Shown here piece after piece: positions 18,294-28,600 of a DNA stretch of 64,000 bases. Location: the NCBI RefSeq assembly GCF_031846385.1, contig NZ_JAVRHV010000001.1, positions 806,001 to 870,000 of the forward strand. The letters run 5' to 3'. The translations under genes were made by a program, and so were the position numbers. The notes beneath the pieces are model-generated. The model was not told the DNA's origin. It ran no database searches and saw only the letters and a program-made list of their open reading frames with translations. The DNA comes from Urechidicola vernalis. GTDB lineage: Bacteria > Bacteroidota > Bacteroidia > Flavobacteriales > Flavobacteriaceae. The stretch's first letter is position 1. Each line of letters begins with the position of its first letter.

Positions 18294-18317
18294 TTCTCGA
18301 CTCCGCTCGAACAGACA
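18294..18317. repeat. Partial copy of the dispersed intergenic repeat
   Basis: TTCTCGACTCCGCTCGAACAGACA lies between two cotranscribed Fe-S protein genes. It resembles one arm of the TGTCA-ended inverted repeats found elsewhere in this window; no second arm is seen. Confidence 0.5.
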
Positions 18318-18326
18318 TTTACAAAT

Positions 18327-19634
18327 CTATTCATCTTTCCAATTCAATCTATCCATTTGGTTGTACTGCCAAGGTGCCCCATTATTTTCAATATTGGTCA
18401 TCATCATATTCAATTCCTGAGGTGCAGCGGACTGTTCCATTACCAAATAGCGTCTCATATCCATAATAATAGACAATGGATCTATACTTACCGGGCACTC
18501 TTCTACACAAGCATTACAACTGGTACAAGCCCAAAGTTCTTCAGGTGTAATATAATCGTTTAATAACTGCTTGCCATCATCTTTAAACTCCCCACCATTA
18601 GCATCTATATTTTTTCCTACTTCTTCCAAACGATCTCTCGTTTTCATCATTATAGCTCTTGGTGATAATTCCTTTCCGGTTAAATTTGCAGGGCAAGAAG
18701 AAGTACATCTACCGCATTCTGTACAGGTATATGCATTGAGCAATTGCACCCAATTTAAATCGGTAACATCGCTTGCACCGAACTTTTCCGGCTCTCCTTC
18801 ATCTTCACCTTCTGGTGGTGCTGCAAACGGATCAGCATCTGGGTCCATCATTAACTTCACCTCTTTCATAACCGTTGCATCATTTGTAAATTGTCCTTTC
18901 GGATTCAAGTTTGCAAAAAATGTATTAGGAAAGGCTAGTAGAATATGCAAGTGCTTTGAATAATATAAATAGTTTAAGAATATTAATATACCTCCAATAT
19001 GCAACCACCAAAACGTGCGTTCCATATAATGCAAAACTATAGGTGGATTTTCTAATACAAAAGGGTACAAATATTGACTAATAACATTCCCGTTCTTTGC
19101 TAATTGAAATTGATGATCTGTAGCATTCATGAACAAGAACAAAGTCATTAAAACCATTTCAAAATAAAGAATATACAATCCGTCGTTCTTTGGAAACCCT
19201 TTCATCTCCTTATTCCAAAACCTTGGAATTCTTAGCACCATTCTACGAATCCAAAAAACGATTACCGAAACTAGAACTAAGACCGCTAATACTTCAAAAG
19301 TTCCGATTAGAAAGCCATAAAAACCTCCCATAAAACTTAAAACTCTATGCGTACCAAACAAGCCATCAATAATAATTTCTAATACCTCTATATTAATAAT
19401 GACAAACCCTACATACACAATAATATGAAGTAAACCAGAAACAGGTCTACGGGTCATTTTACCTTGCCCTAAAGCAATGCGAAACATATTATTCCAACGC
19501 TCTTTTTTGCGATCAGAACGATCTATATCTTTTCCTAAATCAATGTTTCGTTTTAACTTTTTTACGTTTCGAACAAAAAAAGCAATACCAGCAAAAAGCA
19601 GTATGGCAAAAATGATATTATCTATATATTCCAT
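18327..19634 (-). CDS. Membrane-anchored two-cluster ferredoxin protein
   Basis: 435 residues. The N-terminal half has about five hydrophobic segments, a NarI/HdrE-like membrane domain with histidines that could bind heme b. The C-terminal half has two 4Fe-4S motifs, CTECGRCTSSCPANLTG and CTSCNACVEECPVSIDP. Such a fusion next to a CCG protein resembles HdrDE or GlpC-type menaquinone-linked complexes of the inner membrane. The acidic linker (DPDADPFAAPPEGEDEGEPE) separates the parts. Gene order amidase, MCE, Fe-S, CCG is common in Flavobacteriaceae, from memory. The substrate is unknown. Confidence 0.87.
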   Translation of the reverse strand: MEYIDNIIFAILLFAGIAFFVRNVKKLKRNIDLGKDIDRSDRKKERWNNMFRIALGQGKMTRRPVSGLLHIIVYVGFVIINIEVLEIIIDGLFGTHRVLSFMGGFYGFLIGTFEVLAVLVLVSVIVFWIRRMVLRIPRFWNKEMKGFPKNDGLYILYFEMVLMTLFLFMNATDHQFQLAKNGNVISQYLYPFVLENPPIVLHYMERTFWWLHIGGILIFLNYLYYSKHLHILLAFPNTFFANLNPKGQFTNDATVMKEVKLMMDPDADPFAAPPEGEDEGEPEKFGASDVTDLNWVQLLNAYTCTECGRCTSSCPANLTGKELSPRAIMMKTRDRLEEVGKNIDANGGEFKDDGKQLLNDYITPEELWACTSCNACVEECPVSIDPLSIIMDMRRYLVMEQSAAPQELNMMMTNIENNGAPWQYNQMDRLNWKDE

Positions 19635-19637
19635 AAT

Positions 19638-20243
19638 TTATTGATGATTCCAATTATCTTCATCTGCACTATCATTAGGCGACAAACCAATGATATCTCC
19701 CTCAGAAGAAATACCCAATCCTAAAACCGTTCTATTTGCATAATTAAAATAGGCCGTAACTTGATTTATTTCAAGAATTTCTCCGTCAGTCAAATTTAAC
19801 GTTTTCAACAATAAAATATCTGACTCAGAAACCTTTTCTTTTAATTGAGTTAATTTTTTAGCATATTTCAACCCTTCAACAAATTTAACTTCCAACAACT
19901 CATTAAATTTATTTATTTCCAACCCTTTTTTCAATGTAAGAGCCTTTTCTTTATCATTTAGCAAACGAGTTAAACCTGCAAAATGATGATCTATGCAATA
20001 CGGACAATTATTTAAAAGGCTAACATAAACTCCAATGCTTTCTAGATACCATTTTGGCAGGGTGTTATTACTATTGTGAAGCACATTTTTATACAAAGCC
20101 ATATGTCCAGTCATTGTATGCGGTCTTAGACTATGTGCCATCATAATGTTATCTACATTATTATTTGGCCCAGTAACCTTTTTGTATAACTTTAATAAGC
20201 GACCTGTGGCTTCTTGAAAAGGAATGGTTTTAATCCAGGTCAT
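19638..20243 (-). CDS. AhpD-like / carboxymuconolactone decarboxylase family protein
   Basis: 201 residues. The active-site motif LLNNCPYCIDHHFAG (Cys80, Cys83, His87) matches the CxxCxxxH of AhpD-type thiol peroxidase-reductases. Flanking helices follow the alkylhydroperoxidase-D core, and the C-terminal half resembles the second domain of peroxidase-related proteins. It probably reduces peroxides with a redox partner in the cytosol. It is placed 6 bases after the MCE gene and 3 bases before the Fe-S gene, so it is a member of that operon; a protective role for the neighbouring Fe-S clusters is inference. Confidence 0.82.
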   Translation of the reverse strand: MTWIKTIPFQEATGRLLKLYKKVTGPNNNVDNIMMAHSLRPHTMTGHMALYKNVLHNSNNTLPKWYLESIGVYVSLLNNCPYCIDHHFAGLTRLLNDKEKALTLKKGLEINKFNELLEVKFVEGLKYAKKLTQLKEKVSESDILLLKTLNLTDGEILEINQVTAYFNYANRTVLGLGISSEGDIIGLSPNDSADEDNWNHQ

Positions 20244-20249
20244 GGCAAT

Positions 20250-21203
20250 TTATTCTTTCTCTTCTGATTGATATCCTTTGTCTTTTTTACCGAAAATAGA
20301 AAAATGAACAAAACGTTTTGGATGTTCTTTCATTTCACGCAGCAACTCTTCCATTTCCTTCGCCGCGTTTTCTAAATTCGTATACAAGGCTTCATCTTTC
20401 AACAATTTACCCAAAGATCCTTCTCCATTTTCCATTCCGGTTAAAATGGCATTAAATGAATTAACTGTAGTTTCTAACTTGGCCATAGTCTCACCGAGGT
20501 TAGCATTGGCTAACGAGTCTGAAATTTTTGCAAAATTGGTAGTAATTGTTTCTACATTAGAAAGAGATATATTTAATTTCTCTTTGTTTTCATCTAAAAT
20601 TTCATCTAAAGAATCTGAAGCCGTTTTAAAATTAGCCACCGTTTTATTTAAACCTGAAAATGTTTCTTGTAAATCTTTACGAGCCTCTGCATTTAAAACC
20701 TGATTCAACCCAAGTAATAAAGAGTCCGCATTTACCAAAACACTTTCAACTTTTGCCTGAACTGGCCCTAACGTTTCGCTTAAAGAAGCAAACATATCTA
20801 ATTCCGTATCTCCTTTTAAATATGATCCAGATTTTGCAATTTCTCCTTCATAAGAAGGCACAAGTGCTAAGGCTTTACCACCCATTAAACTTGTGCTATA
20901 AATTTTAACAATGCTCTTATCTGAGAATTCAAAATCATTATCCACACCAAATTCAACAATTAATTGTCCTCGGTTATTTGGATCTTTATCAAAAGTGATT
21001 TCCAAAACTTTACCTACTGGTAATCCATTTATAGTAACGTTGCTCGCCGTATTTAGTCCATCTACATTAGCATACTTTGCAAAATAAGTTCTTGGCGCTG
21101 TGTTAAAAAGGTTTTGACCTTTCATAAAATTATAGCCCCAAATAAAAACACCAATTATAGCAACTGATACAAATCCGGTTTTAAATTCTCTTGTTAATTT
21201 CAA
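20250..21203 (-). CDS. MlaD-like MCE protein
   Basis: 317 residues. One N-terminal membrane helix (about 10-26) is followed by the MCE domain (ANVDGLNTASNVTINGLPVGKVLEI), then a long helical region with predicted coiled coils up to about 300. MCE proteins form hexameric tunnels that carry phospholipids between inner and outer membranes. The usual ABC permease and ATPase (MlaE, MlaF) are not in this window. The short hydrophilic tail (KKDKGYQSEEKE) is cytoplasm-like but must be periplasmic. It lies 63 bases downstream of the amidase, so envelope function is shared. Confidence 0.9.
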   Translation of the reverse strand: MKLTREFKTGFVSVAIIGVFIWGYNFMKGQNLFNTAPRTYFAKYANVDGLNTASNVTINGLPVGKVLEITFDKDPNNRGQLIVEFGVDNDFEFSDKSIVKIYSTSLMGGKALALVPSYEGEIAKSGSYLKGDTELDMFASLSETLGPVQAKVESVLVNADSLLLGLNQVLNAEARKDLQETFSGLNKTVANFKTASDSLDEILDENKEKLNISLSNVETITTNFAKISDSLANANLGETMAKLETTVNSFNAILTGMENGEGSLGKLLKDEALYTNLENAAKEMEELLREMKEHPKRFVHFSIFGKKDKGYQSEEKE

Positions 21204-21266
21204 AATAGCAATATCTAGTTTAGTATAAATTTTTAGTATTCAATTCTTAGAAGTAAAAATACTATT

Positions 21267-22376
21267 TTACTCCGTTTTTAGCGCTTCTTCTACACTAATT
21301 TTCTCTCCATTTTTAAAGGCTACAACAAATGCGGACTTATATCCTTTCTTTTTTGCCAATTGATGGTCCTTTTTAATTTGCGTAAAATCGGATGTTTTTC
21401 CTAAATAATACTTGTAAGATTTCCCTACGGCAACACGCTCAACACCGGCAAGACCATTAAAGTTATACGATTTTGTTTCAAGTTTTCTTCTACCAGAAGC
21501 AATCTGAACTTTAAACACAATATCTGAATTGATTCTTACATCATCTTGCGAATTTTGAATAACCACATCTTCTTTAGCAACCGAATTATAGTCTATTTGC
21601 TTTACATAATTAGCAACTCCTTTTGCAATTGACTTCGCATAATTAGATTGTCCATTTTTAGTGTTCAAGTATTTACCTTCAGCCGTATTTGTAACAAATC
21701 CTGTTTCTATTAAAATACTTGGCATATATGTCTGATGCAGTACTATGAAGGCTGCCTGTTTCACTCCCCTATCTTTTCGTTTCACATCTTTAATCATGCT
21801 TTTTTGAACAATATTCGCTAAATCTAAACTTTGATCTAAATACTCTTCTTGCATTAATGTAATACCAATAATTGTTTCTGGAGAACTAGGGTCAAACCCC
21901 TTATAGTTTTCTTTGTAATTATCTTCTAACAAAATTACCTCATTCTCCTTTTTTGCAACTTCTAAGTTTTGTTTGTTGGCATGCAAACCTAACACCCAAG
22001 TTTCTGTTCCTGATGCCTGTGTATGATGTGCATTACAATGTATAGATACAAATAAATTCGCATCAGCCTTATTGGCAATTCTACCTCGTTCGTATAAATC
22101 TACAAACACATCTTTTTTTCGAGTATAAATAACATTGATGTTTCCCTCTTTTTCAAGAATCTTACCAACCTCTAATGTAATGTTTAAGGCTATCTCTTTT
22201 TCATAATAATGCTTACTGCGTACACTTTTACCTGGATCATGCCCTCCATGCCCAGCATCTAATACAACCGTATACACTTTAGATTGACCAAATAAATTAG
22301 TGTTACCAAAAATAAAAAACAAGAAAAATACGAAAACTAGAAGTGCATTCGTTTTGGTATTAAATTTGTGAAACAT
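21267..22376 (-). CDS. N-acetylmuramoyl-L-alanine amidase (Amidase_3) with SPOR-like tail
   Basis: Cleaves the amide bond between muramic acid and the peptide stem in peptidoglycan during cell separation. About 369 residues. A signal peptide or anchor (ALLVFVFFLFFIFGNTNLFG) precedes the zinc amidase domain: LDAGHGGHDPG (first His), EKEIALN (Glu), SIHCNAH (second His), and ILIETGFVTN (catalytic Glu). Residues from about 285 (VFKVQIASG...GKSYKYYLG) look like a SPOR-type septal peptidoglycan-binding domain. I use the ATG at 22376; an ATG four codons upstream and a TTG beyond it are alternatives. Confidence 0.93.
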   Translation of the reverse strand: MFHKFNTKTNALLVFVFFLFFIFGNTNLFGQSKVYTVVLDAGHGGHDPGKSVRSKHYYEKEIALNITLEVGKILEKEGNINVIYTRKKDVFVDLYERGRIANKADANLFVSIHCNAHHTQASGTETWVLGLHANKQNLEVAKKENEVILLEDNYKENYKGFDPSSPETIIGITLMQEEYLDQSLDLANIVQKSMIKDVKRKDRGVKQAAFIVLHQTYMPSILIETGFVTNTAEGKYLNTKNGQSNYAKSIAKGVANYVKQIDYNSVAKEDVVIQNSQDDVRINSDIVFKVQIASGRRKLETKSYNFNGLAGVERVAVGKSYKYYLGKTSDFTQIKKDHQLAKKKGYKSAFVVAFKNGEKISVEEALKTE

Positions 22377-22563
22377 CTGTAAGTACATCAATATATTTTA
22401 GTTATTTTTGGCATCTTATAGAAGGGGCTGCAATTAATGAGCCAACCCTAATACTAATGATTAAAATTTGATACTGAAACACATCAGCGAAATTAACAAA
22501 AATGGTGAGTTTCATAACAATTTAACCTATTATTTTAAATAAAACGATAAAGTATTTAAAGCA

Positions 22564-25197
22564 TTGCAATTAAATTTACCAAAAATACTTTTTACTCTGT
22601 TCTTTATCAGTTTTGCAGGACAATTTGCTTCAGCGCAAAACACCCCTCCTATTACAACTTCAAGTACCGATACCATTGGAAAAAACGAAAAAAGTTTAGT
22701 CCAACCAAAAGATTCGGTTCAGTTAGATAGCGTTATAAGACCAAAAGGAGCAATTGAAGCTATTGTTTCTCATAGCGCCGACAGTACACAAAGTTATAAC
22801 TTAGATAGGAGTTTAATGACTTTATACTATAACGCCGAAGTAGATTATGGCAACATCAATATTAAGGCCGGAATAATAACAATTAACAGCGAGACGAATA
22901 TGGTCATGGCTCGTGGTATAATAGATAGTACAGGGTATATTCAAAGACCTATTGTAGTTCAGGACGGTCAAGAATCTACTCACGATTCTATTAAACTGAA
23001 CACAAAAACCGAAAAAGCCTTGGCTTGGGGTACACTTTCAGAAATTACTGGCCTAGATACAAAAACTGGGATAATGAAGAAAGTAAATGATTCAACCATT
23101 TATGTTTCTAACATTTCCATAACCACCTCTAAAAAACCGATTCCTGATTATGAAATTAGGGTTGACAAGGGTAAGTTAGTCCCAGACAAAAAAATTGTTG
23201 GAGGTAAATCTCAATTTATTATTGCAGAAGTACCTACTCCTTTAATTCTACCTTTTTCCTATTTTCCGCTGACACAAGGTAGAACATCCGGAATAATTAT
23301 GCCTTCGTATGGTAGCACAAGAGAACAAGGGTTTTATTTACAAAATGGAGGATATTACTTAGCGTTAAATGAATATTTTGACTTAGCCTTAATGGGAGAT
23401 GTATATACCAACGGAAGTTGGGGTATTAATGCCCAAAGTAATTATAAAGTTCGCTATAAATTTAACGGTAGTTTTGGCTTTAGATATGAAAACCTTTACA
23501 ACGGTATTAGAGGTTTAGATGACTACAATAGAAGTTCTAATTACAATATTAGATGGAGTCATAGTCAAGATGGAAAATCAAACCCGAACGCTAGATTCAG
23601 TGCTTCCGTAAACCTTGGTAGTAGTACATATTACAGACAATCCCTGAACGAATACAACAGTAATTCATTTTTAAATAATACATTGAGTTCTTCCATCTCT
23701 TATCAAAGGCGATTTGTCGGTACCCCATTTAATTTGACGTCTTCCATGACGCACTCACAAAATACCAATACAGAAAGTATTATAATGTCGCTTCCTTCAC
23801 TTCAAGTAAGTATGGATAGGATTTATCCTTTTGCTCCTAAAATTGGTGCTAAAAAAGGAATGCTTCAAAATTTAGGAACTACTTATAATTTTAAAGGAGA
23901 CTATAGAATTAATACTACCGACGAGTTTTTCTTTAAAAGTGAAATGTTTGAAACGGCACAAACGGGTATGCAACATGATGCCAATTTGAGTACAAGCACG
24001 AAACTTTTTAAGCATTTTACGCTATCTCCAAATGCTCGCTATAAAGAAGTTTGGTATTTTGACAAAGTAAACAAGTACTATGATGATACCACTGACGAAG
24101 TTGTTACAGATACAATAAAAGGATTTAACGCTTTTAGAGAGTATAATGCTGGAGCATCTATTTCTACTACTATTTATGGTGATTTCGTCTTTAAAAAAGG
24201 CAGTAAAATAGAAGCGATTAGGCATACAATGCGTCCTTCTGTTTCTTATAGCTACAGACCAGATTTCCCTCAATATTACGAGGAATATCAATATAGTGAT
24301 GACCCAACAGATATTAGAGAATATTCCCCTTTGGAAAATGGAATTTATGGAGGTCCATCGAGAGGTATATCTAATAGTTTAGGATTATCTGTAAATAATA
24401 TTTTTGAAGCAAAGGTTAGATCTAAAGATTCCACCGAAACAGAAGCACAAAAAATAAGTTTATTAAAGACACTAAGCCTTAGCACTAATTATAATATGGC
24501 GGCAGACACTTTAAAATGGAGCCCCTTAAATATGAGTGCCGGAACTGCGTTTTTTAAAGATAAAATGGCGGTAAATTTAAGAGCAACAATGGATCCTTAT
24601 GGGTTAGATGTGAACGGCAGAAGAATAGATCGTTTTAATATTGACAATGGTGGTAGTCTATTTAGGCTTACCAATGCCGGTTTAACTATGAATTATTCAA
24701 TTAAGAGTAAATCTTCAAAAAATGAATCGAACCAAAATAATAGTGCGGCAAGAGATGACACTGGCTCTGATGGAATTTTTGGAGAGGATTTAAGAGCTAC
24801 TAACGACCCACGAAATCAAGATAATAGCGAAGAAAATAAAACTTCTAAAATTTATAACTCTACAATGCCTTGGAGTGTTCGATTTGCTTATGCAATGAAT
24901 TATTCCAATACAATAGGTCAAAATGAAATTACGTCGCATTCTTTAATGTTTTCTGGAGATATAGAATTAACTCCTAAATGGCAGATGGGTTTTAGTTCCG
25001 GATACGATTTTAAAAATCATGGATTTACATATACTCAATTACGTTTTAATAGAGATTTAGATAGTTGGCGCATGAGTTTTAACTGGGTACCATTCGGACC
25101 AAGAACTACATATAATTTTTATATAGGTATTAAATCGGGTGTCTTTAGCGATGTTAAATACGACAAACGTAAACAACCAGATAGAAGACTATTCTAA
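22564..25197 (+). CDS. lptD: LPS-assembly protein LptD homologue
   Basis: Outer-membrane barrel that inserts lipopolysaccharide on the cell surface. 877 residues. The start is a TTG: upstream in frame there is a stop (22540-22542) with no ATG between, and the TTG leads straight into a good signal peptide (LPKILFTLFFISFAGQFASAQ). The OstA-like periplasmic jellyroll (about 85-230, LYYNAEVDYGNINIKAGIITIN) is followed by a beta barrel rich in aromatic strands that runs to the C-terminus. It is divergent from the amidase and precedes a ridA gene by 20 bases. No LptE is seen nearby. Confidence 0.92.
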   Translation: MQLNLPKILFTLFFISFAGQFASAQNTPPITTSSTDTIGKNEKSLVQPKDSVQLDSVIRPKGAIEAIVSHSADSTQSYNLDRSLMTLYYNAEVDYGNINIKAGIITINSETNMVMARGIIDSTGYIQRPIVVQDGQESTHDSIKLNTKTEKALAWGTLSEITGLDTKTGIMKKVNDSTIYVSNISITTSKKPIPDYEIRVDKGKLVPDKKIVGGKSQFIIAEVPTPLILPFSYFPLTQGRTSGIIMPSYGSTREQGFYLQNGGYYLALNEYFDLALMGDVYTNGSWGINAQSNYKVRYKFNGSFGFRYENLYNGIRGLDDYNRSSNYNIRWSHSQDGKSNPNARFSASVNLGSSTYYRQSLNEYNSNSFLNNTLSSSISYQRRFVGTPFNLTSSMTHSQNTNTESIIMSLPSLQVSMDRIYPFAPKIGAKKGMLQNLGTTYNFKGDYRINTTDEFFFKSEMFETAQTGMQHDANLSTSTKLFKHFTLSPNARYKEVWYFDKVNKYYDDTTDEVVTDTIKGFNAFREYNAGASISTTIYGDFVFKKGSKIEAIRHTMRPSVSYSYRPDFPQYYEEYQYSDDPTDIREYSPLENGIYGGPSRGISNSLGLSVNNIFEAKVRSKDSTETEAQKISLLKTLSLSTNYNMAADTLKWSPLNMSAGTAFFKDKMAVNLRATMDPYGLDVNGRRIDRFNIDNGGSLFRLTNAGLTMNYSIKSKSSKNESNQNNSAARDDTGSDGIFGEDLRATNDPRNQDNSEENKTSKIYNSTMPWSVRFAYAMNYSNTIGQNEITSHSLMFSGDIELTPKWQMGFSSGYDFKNHGFTYTQLRFNRDLDSWRMSFNWVPFGPRTTYNFYIGIKSGVFSDVKYDKRKQPDRRLF

Positions 25198-25217
25198 CAT
25201 TTCATAATTCAATTTCT

Positions 25218-25598
25218 ATGAAAAAAATAATTAACACTTCAAATGCACCTGCTCCAATCGGGCCATATAATCAAGCGACTTTAGTTGGAAATATTTTGTA
25301 TACTTCTGGTCAAATTGCCATAAATCCTAAGACTGATGAATTAGTGCTCGATTCAATTAAATCGGAAACTGAACAAGTAATGCAAAACTTACAAGCAGTT
25401 TTGAACGCGGCGGATATGAACTTTGAAAATGTTTTTAAAACGACCATTTTCATTTCGGATATGCATAATTTTTCAGAAATAAATGAAGTCTATAGCTCTT
25501 ATTTCAACCCAGAAACGGCTCCGGCCAGAGAAACAGTTGAAGTGGCTAATTTACCAAAGTTTGTGAATGTAGAGATTTCGGTCATCGCGGCTATCTAA
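25218..25598 (+). CDS. ridA: RidA family enamine/imine deaminase
   Basis: 126-residue protein that hydrolyses reactive 2-aminoacrylate and related imines before they damage PLP enzymes. It matches the family from end to end: MKKIINTSNAPAPIGPYNQA, YTSGQIAINPKT, NLQAVLNAADM and the C-terminal ARETVEVANLPK, where the conserved Arg binds the carboxylate. Trimeric and cytosolic in known homologues. A second, divergent RidA-family member lies in the kynurenine operon at the right end and has a different role. Probably cotranscribed with lptD, a common Flavobacteriaceae arrangement. Confidence 0.94.
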   Translation: MKKIINTSNAPAPIGPYNQATLVGNILYTSGQIAINPKTDELVLDSIKSETEQVMQNLQAVLNAADMNFENVFKTTIFISDMHNFSEINEVYSSYFNPETAPARETVEVANLPKFVNVEISVIAAI

Positions 25599-25613
25599 TC
25601 AATTAGTTTGCTA

Positions 25614-28600
25614 CTATTTTTTAAAACCAACCACTGACTTTTTAACAGTGATACTATCTTTCTTTATTGAAGCTAAAGAATCTTTCTTTGCTTGGGATTT
25701 CTTCAGTCCTAATCGCTCTAAAAACTCAGAACCTGTATTAAAATCAAATTGATACGTAAGCCCGACACCTTGCGTATAACCTTCCTCTTCTTCAGAATAT
25801 TGAATCTCATTTTGTCTATTAAACACACTAGATCTTAAAGTTCCTTCTTCATTTAATAAAAATTCTATTTCAACTTCTCCTACTAATCCAGATTGATTAT
25901 TCGAACCAACAGGTACCCCTAATTTACCATCAATTAAAATTCGATCGTTTATTTGGGTAGCTACTGTAAATCCAAGTTGGTCATCCGTTTCAAGATTTTG
26001 AATATCAGAGGTAGGACTTCCAATGTCATAGGTAACACCAATCTTTACATTGTTATTATTAGAATTAATAATATTGGTTAGAGCACTCGACAAAAACTCT
26101 TCACTTATACCTGCAATTAACATCCTACTATTATCTCCTAAAGTACTTTCATCACTATAAAAAGAACCAAATATTAAAAGCGATCCAAAATTGTTCATCT
26201 TGGTATTAAAATCATTACTACCATTCAATTTAAAATCTAATTCCGCTTTAATTTCAGAATCTGCATCTGGCATTAAAATGTCATACTCTTGTTTAGAATT
26301 AAACAATTCACCTGAGAATCTTGCTACTAAATCAACAGCAATATCCCTACTTGTATAAACATTTTCCAATAAATATTTAGGGTTTGCATATACTCTAAAA
26401 ATTGTTTCAATGTCAATATCCGCTTCATAAGGATTTCCGTTCCATGAAATTCGTCCACCTCTAGTTGCAGTAAATTCTTTATTAATAACATCTTTAAAGT
26501 TAAAGTTATACAAGCCCTTATCAATAATAAAATCACCGTACATATTAAACATACCATTCATATCAATGGCTATTTGCAAATCTCCTGTACCACTTCCTTT
26601 TAGCATACTTCCGGTTACATTGTCTAACACCATTTCAATTTCGGCATCCTTGGTCACTTGGAGGTTAAAGTTCAACTTCAATCCTTTTAACCTTTCAAAC
26701 AACACTTCATCAGGTATTTCTCTTTCCTCTCCTTGTTGAATACCTGTTGTAAACGTTACAATACCAGTATTATCAACCGTACTCGAAGAACTCATTGGAA
26801 TTACAAAACGAGTTCCCTTATTGGTTTTTCCATTTACATCAATTGTTAAGTTATCGGTAAAACCTTCTATTCTAGCACTTCCATCGATGTATCCTTGACC
26901 GTAATACAATGACTCTTCGGTTTGCTCTGTATTTAATACTAATAAATTATCTGTATTTAAATTCAAATCCAACTTCCAATCTGTAAAATAGTCATGTGAT
27001 ATAGATCCTAATAAAGTTCCTCTTGTTCCTTTTACATCATCTTTTAATGTCAAATCAATTATCTCAAAAGTTTGACCATGTAAATTAACAATAGTAGTCC
27101 CTTCAAAATCATAATTCACATTTAAATAAGGCATCGCCAATCCGGCATCAAATAAATAAAATTCCCCATCCATATCCGGATTTGCTAATAAGCCTGAAAG
27201 TCGAGCATTTCCATATATATGACCTCTCATGTCTTCAAAGTTTTCATCTCCAATTGGACTCAAAATATCCAACTTAAACTTCTCGAATTCAAAAGCAACA
27301 TCTACTGTTGGTTCTTCCGGTGCAAAATCTAAAACTCCGTTTGCAAATAAGGAATCAAAATCATTATGCCCTAAAGAAAGATTAATATTGAAGGTTTCGC
27401 TTGAATTTCGTCCTCTCATACTTACGTCTAGGTCTCCTTGATAAGAATCGTTAACAATAAAATTTTCGATGGTCACATTCGCAATTGGCAACACACCATT
27501 TTCATTTATAGTATAATTTATATTCCCATCTATCAACCCCTCAAACTGCCAATCTTCTAAATCTGGAGTAATACCTTCTAATTTAACATTGTCCATTACT
27601 AAAGTAAAATTCTTATCACTAGGACCATAGGAATGCCCCTTAAATTCAACGCTCTGGTTCTCTGACTCCATTTCAAAATCCAAAACTTCGAATTTCTTAA
27701 ATTGATTATCAAAAACCATTTTATTTTGCTTGTCTGACTCCGGATTCAACATCCATTTAGTGTCTCTATAATCAATTTCCGACGTATTCAAACCTACAAC
27801 TGAATTGTTATCTTCATCAATAGTATGATAAAAACCTAAATCATATTTATCTCTTCCTTTTTTACCGCCATAAAATTCTGTTCTAAAAAATAATGTGTCA
27901 TTAAGAGTTACATTTACTAGATTTAATTGCGAAATATTATAATTCTTAGAGGAGATTTTATCAATGGTTAATTGCGTATTAAAAAGTGGATTTTTATTAT
28001 CTATTTGTAATTTAATATCATCCACAATACTCTCATAAGCCTCAATTTTAGCCGATTTTAAGTTTAATTTAAAGTCGGCATCATCTGAATTAACAAACCC
28101 ACTTATGAGTGTGTTTTTTGATAAAATAATTTCAGGAAAAAACACTTCTACAATTTTGTTCTTGATATCAAATTCAAAATCTAAAAACTGACCCGAAGTA
28201 ACCTTGTTAGGACTATAATTCGTATATATACTCCCTAAGGCATTTTGAGTAAGGTATGGTAATTCAATAAATTTAAAATTACCGCGAATTTCTCCGTTAA
28301 TAATATCTGTAGAGTTAATCTTCACAACTTTAATAGTATCAACAAACTCAGATGTAATATTAAAATCTTCGAAATAATAATTCCCAATTTCATTTGTATA
28401 GGAAGATTCTTTAAAACTGATAGAGCCAACAACATTATCAAAAGAATTTCCTTGTAAATCTATATCAATATCTCCTTTTAAAATTGCAACAGAATCTCTA
28501 GTAAACAAGTTCAATTGATTAAAGTCAGCATGCCCTACTGTAGTTCTAAAATCAAATTTGTAAATCTCTTTAGATAAATCTGCCAACCCATTAAATTTTA

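Noticed and set aside
18571..18963. Open frame of 130 codons on the plus strand
   Set aside because: It is opposite the conserved Fe-S cluster protein gene and has no recognisable features; a shadow of the real gene.
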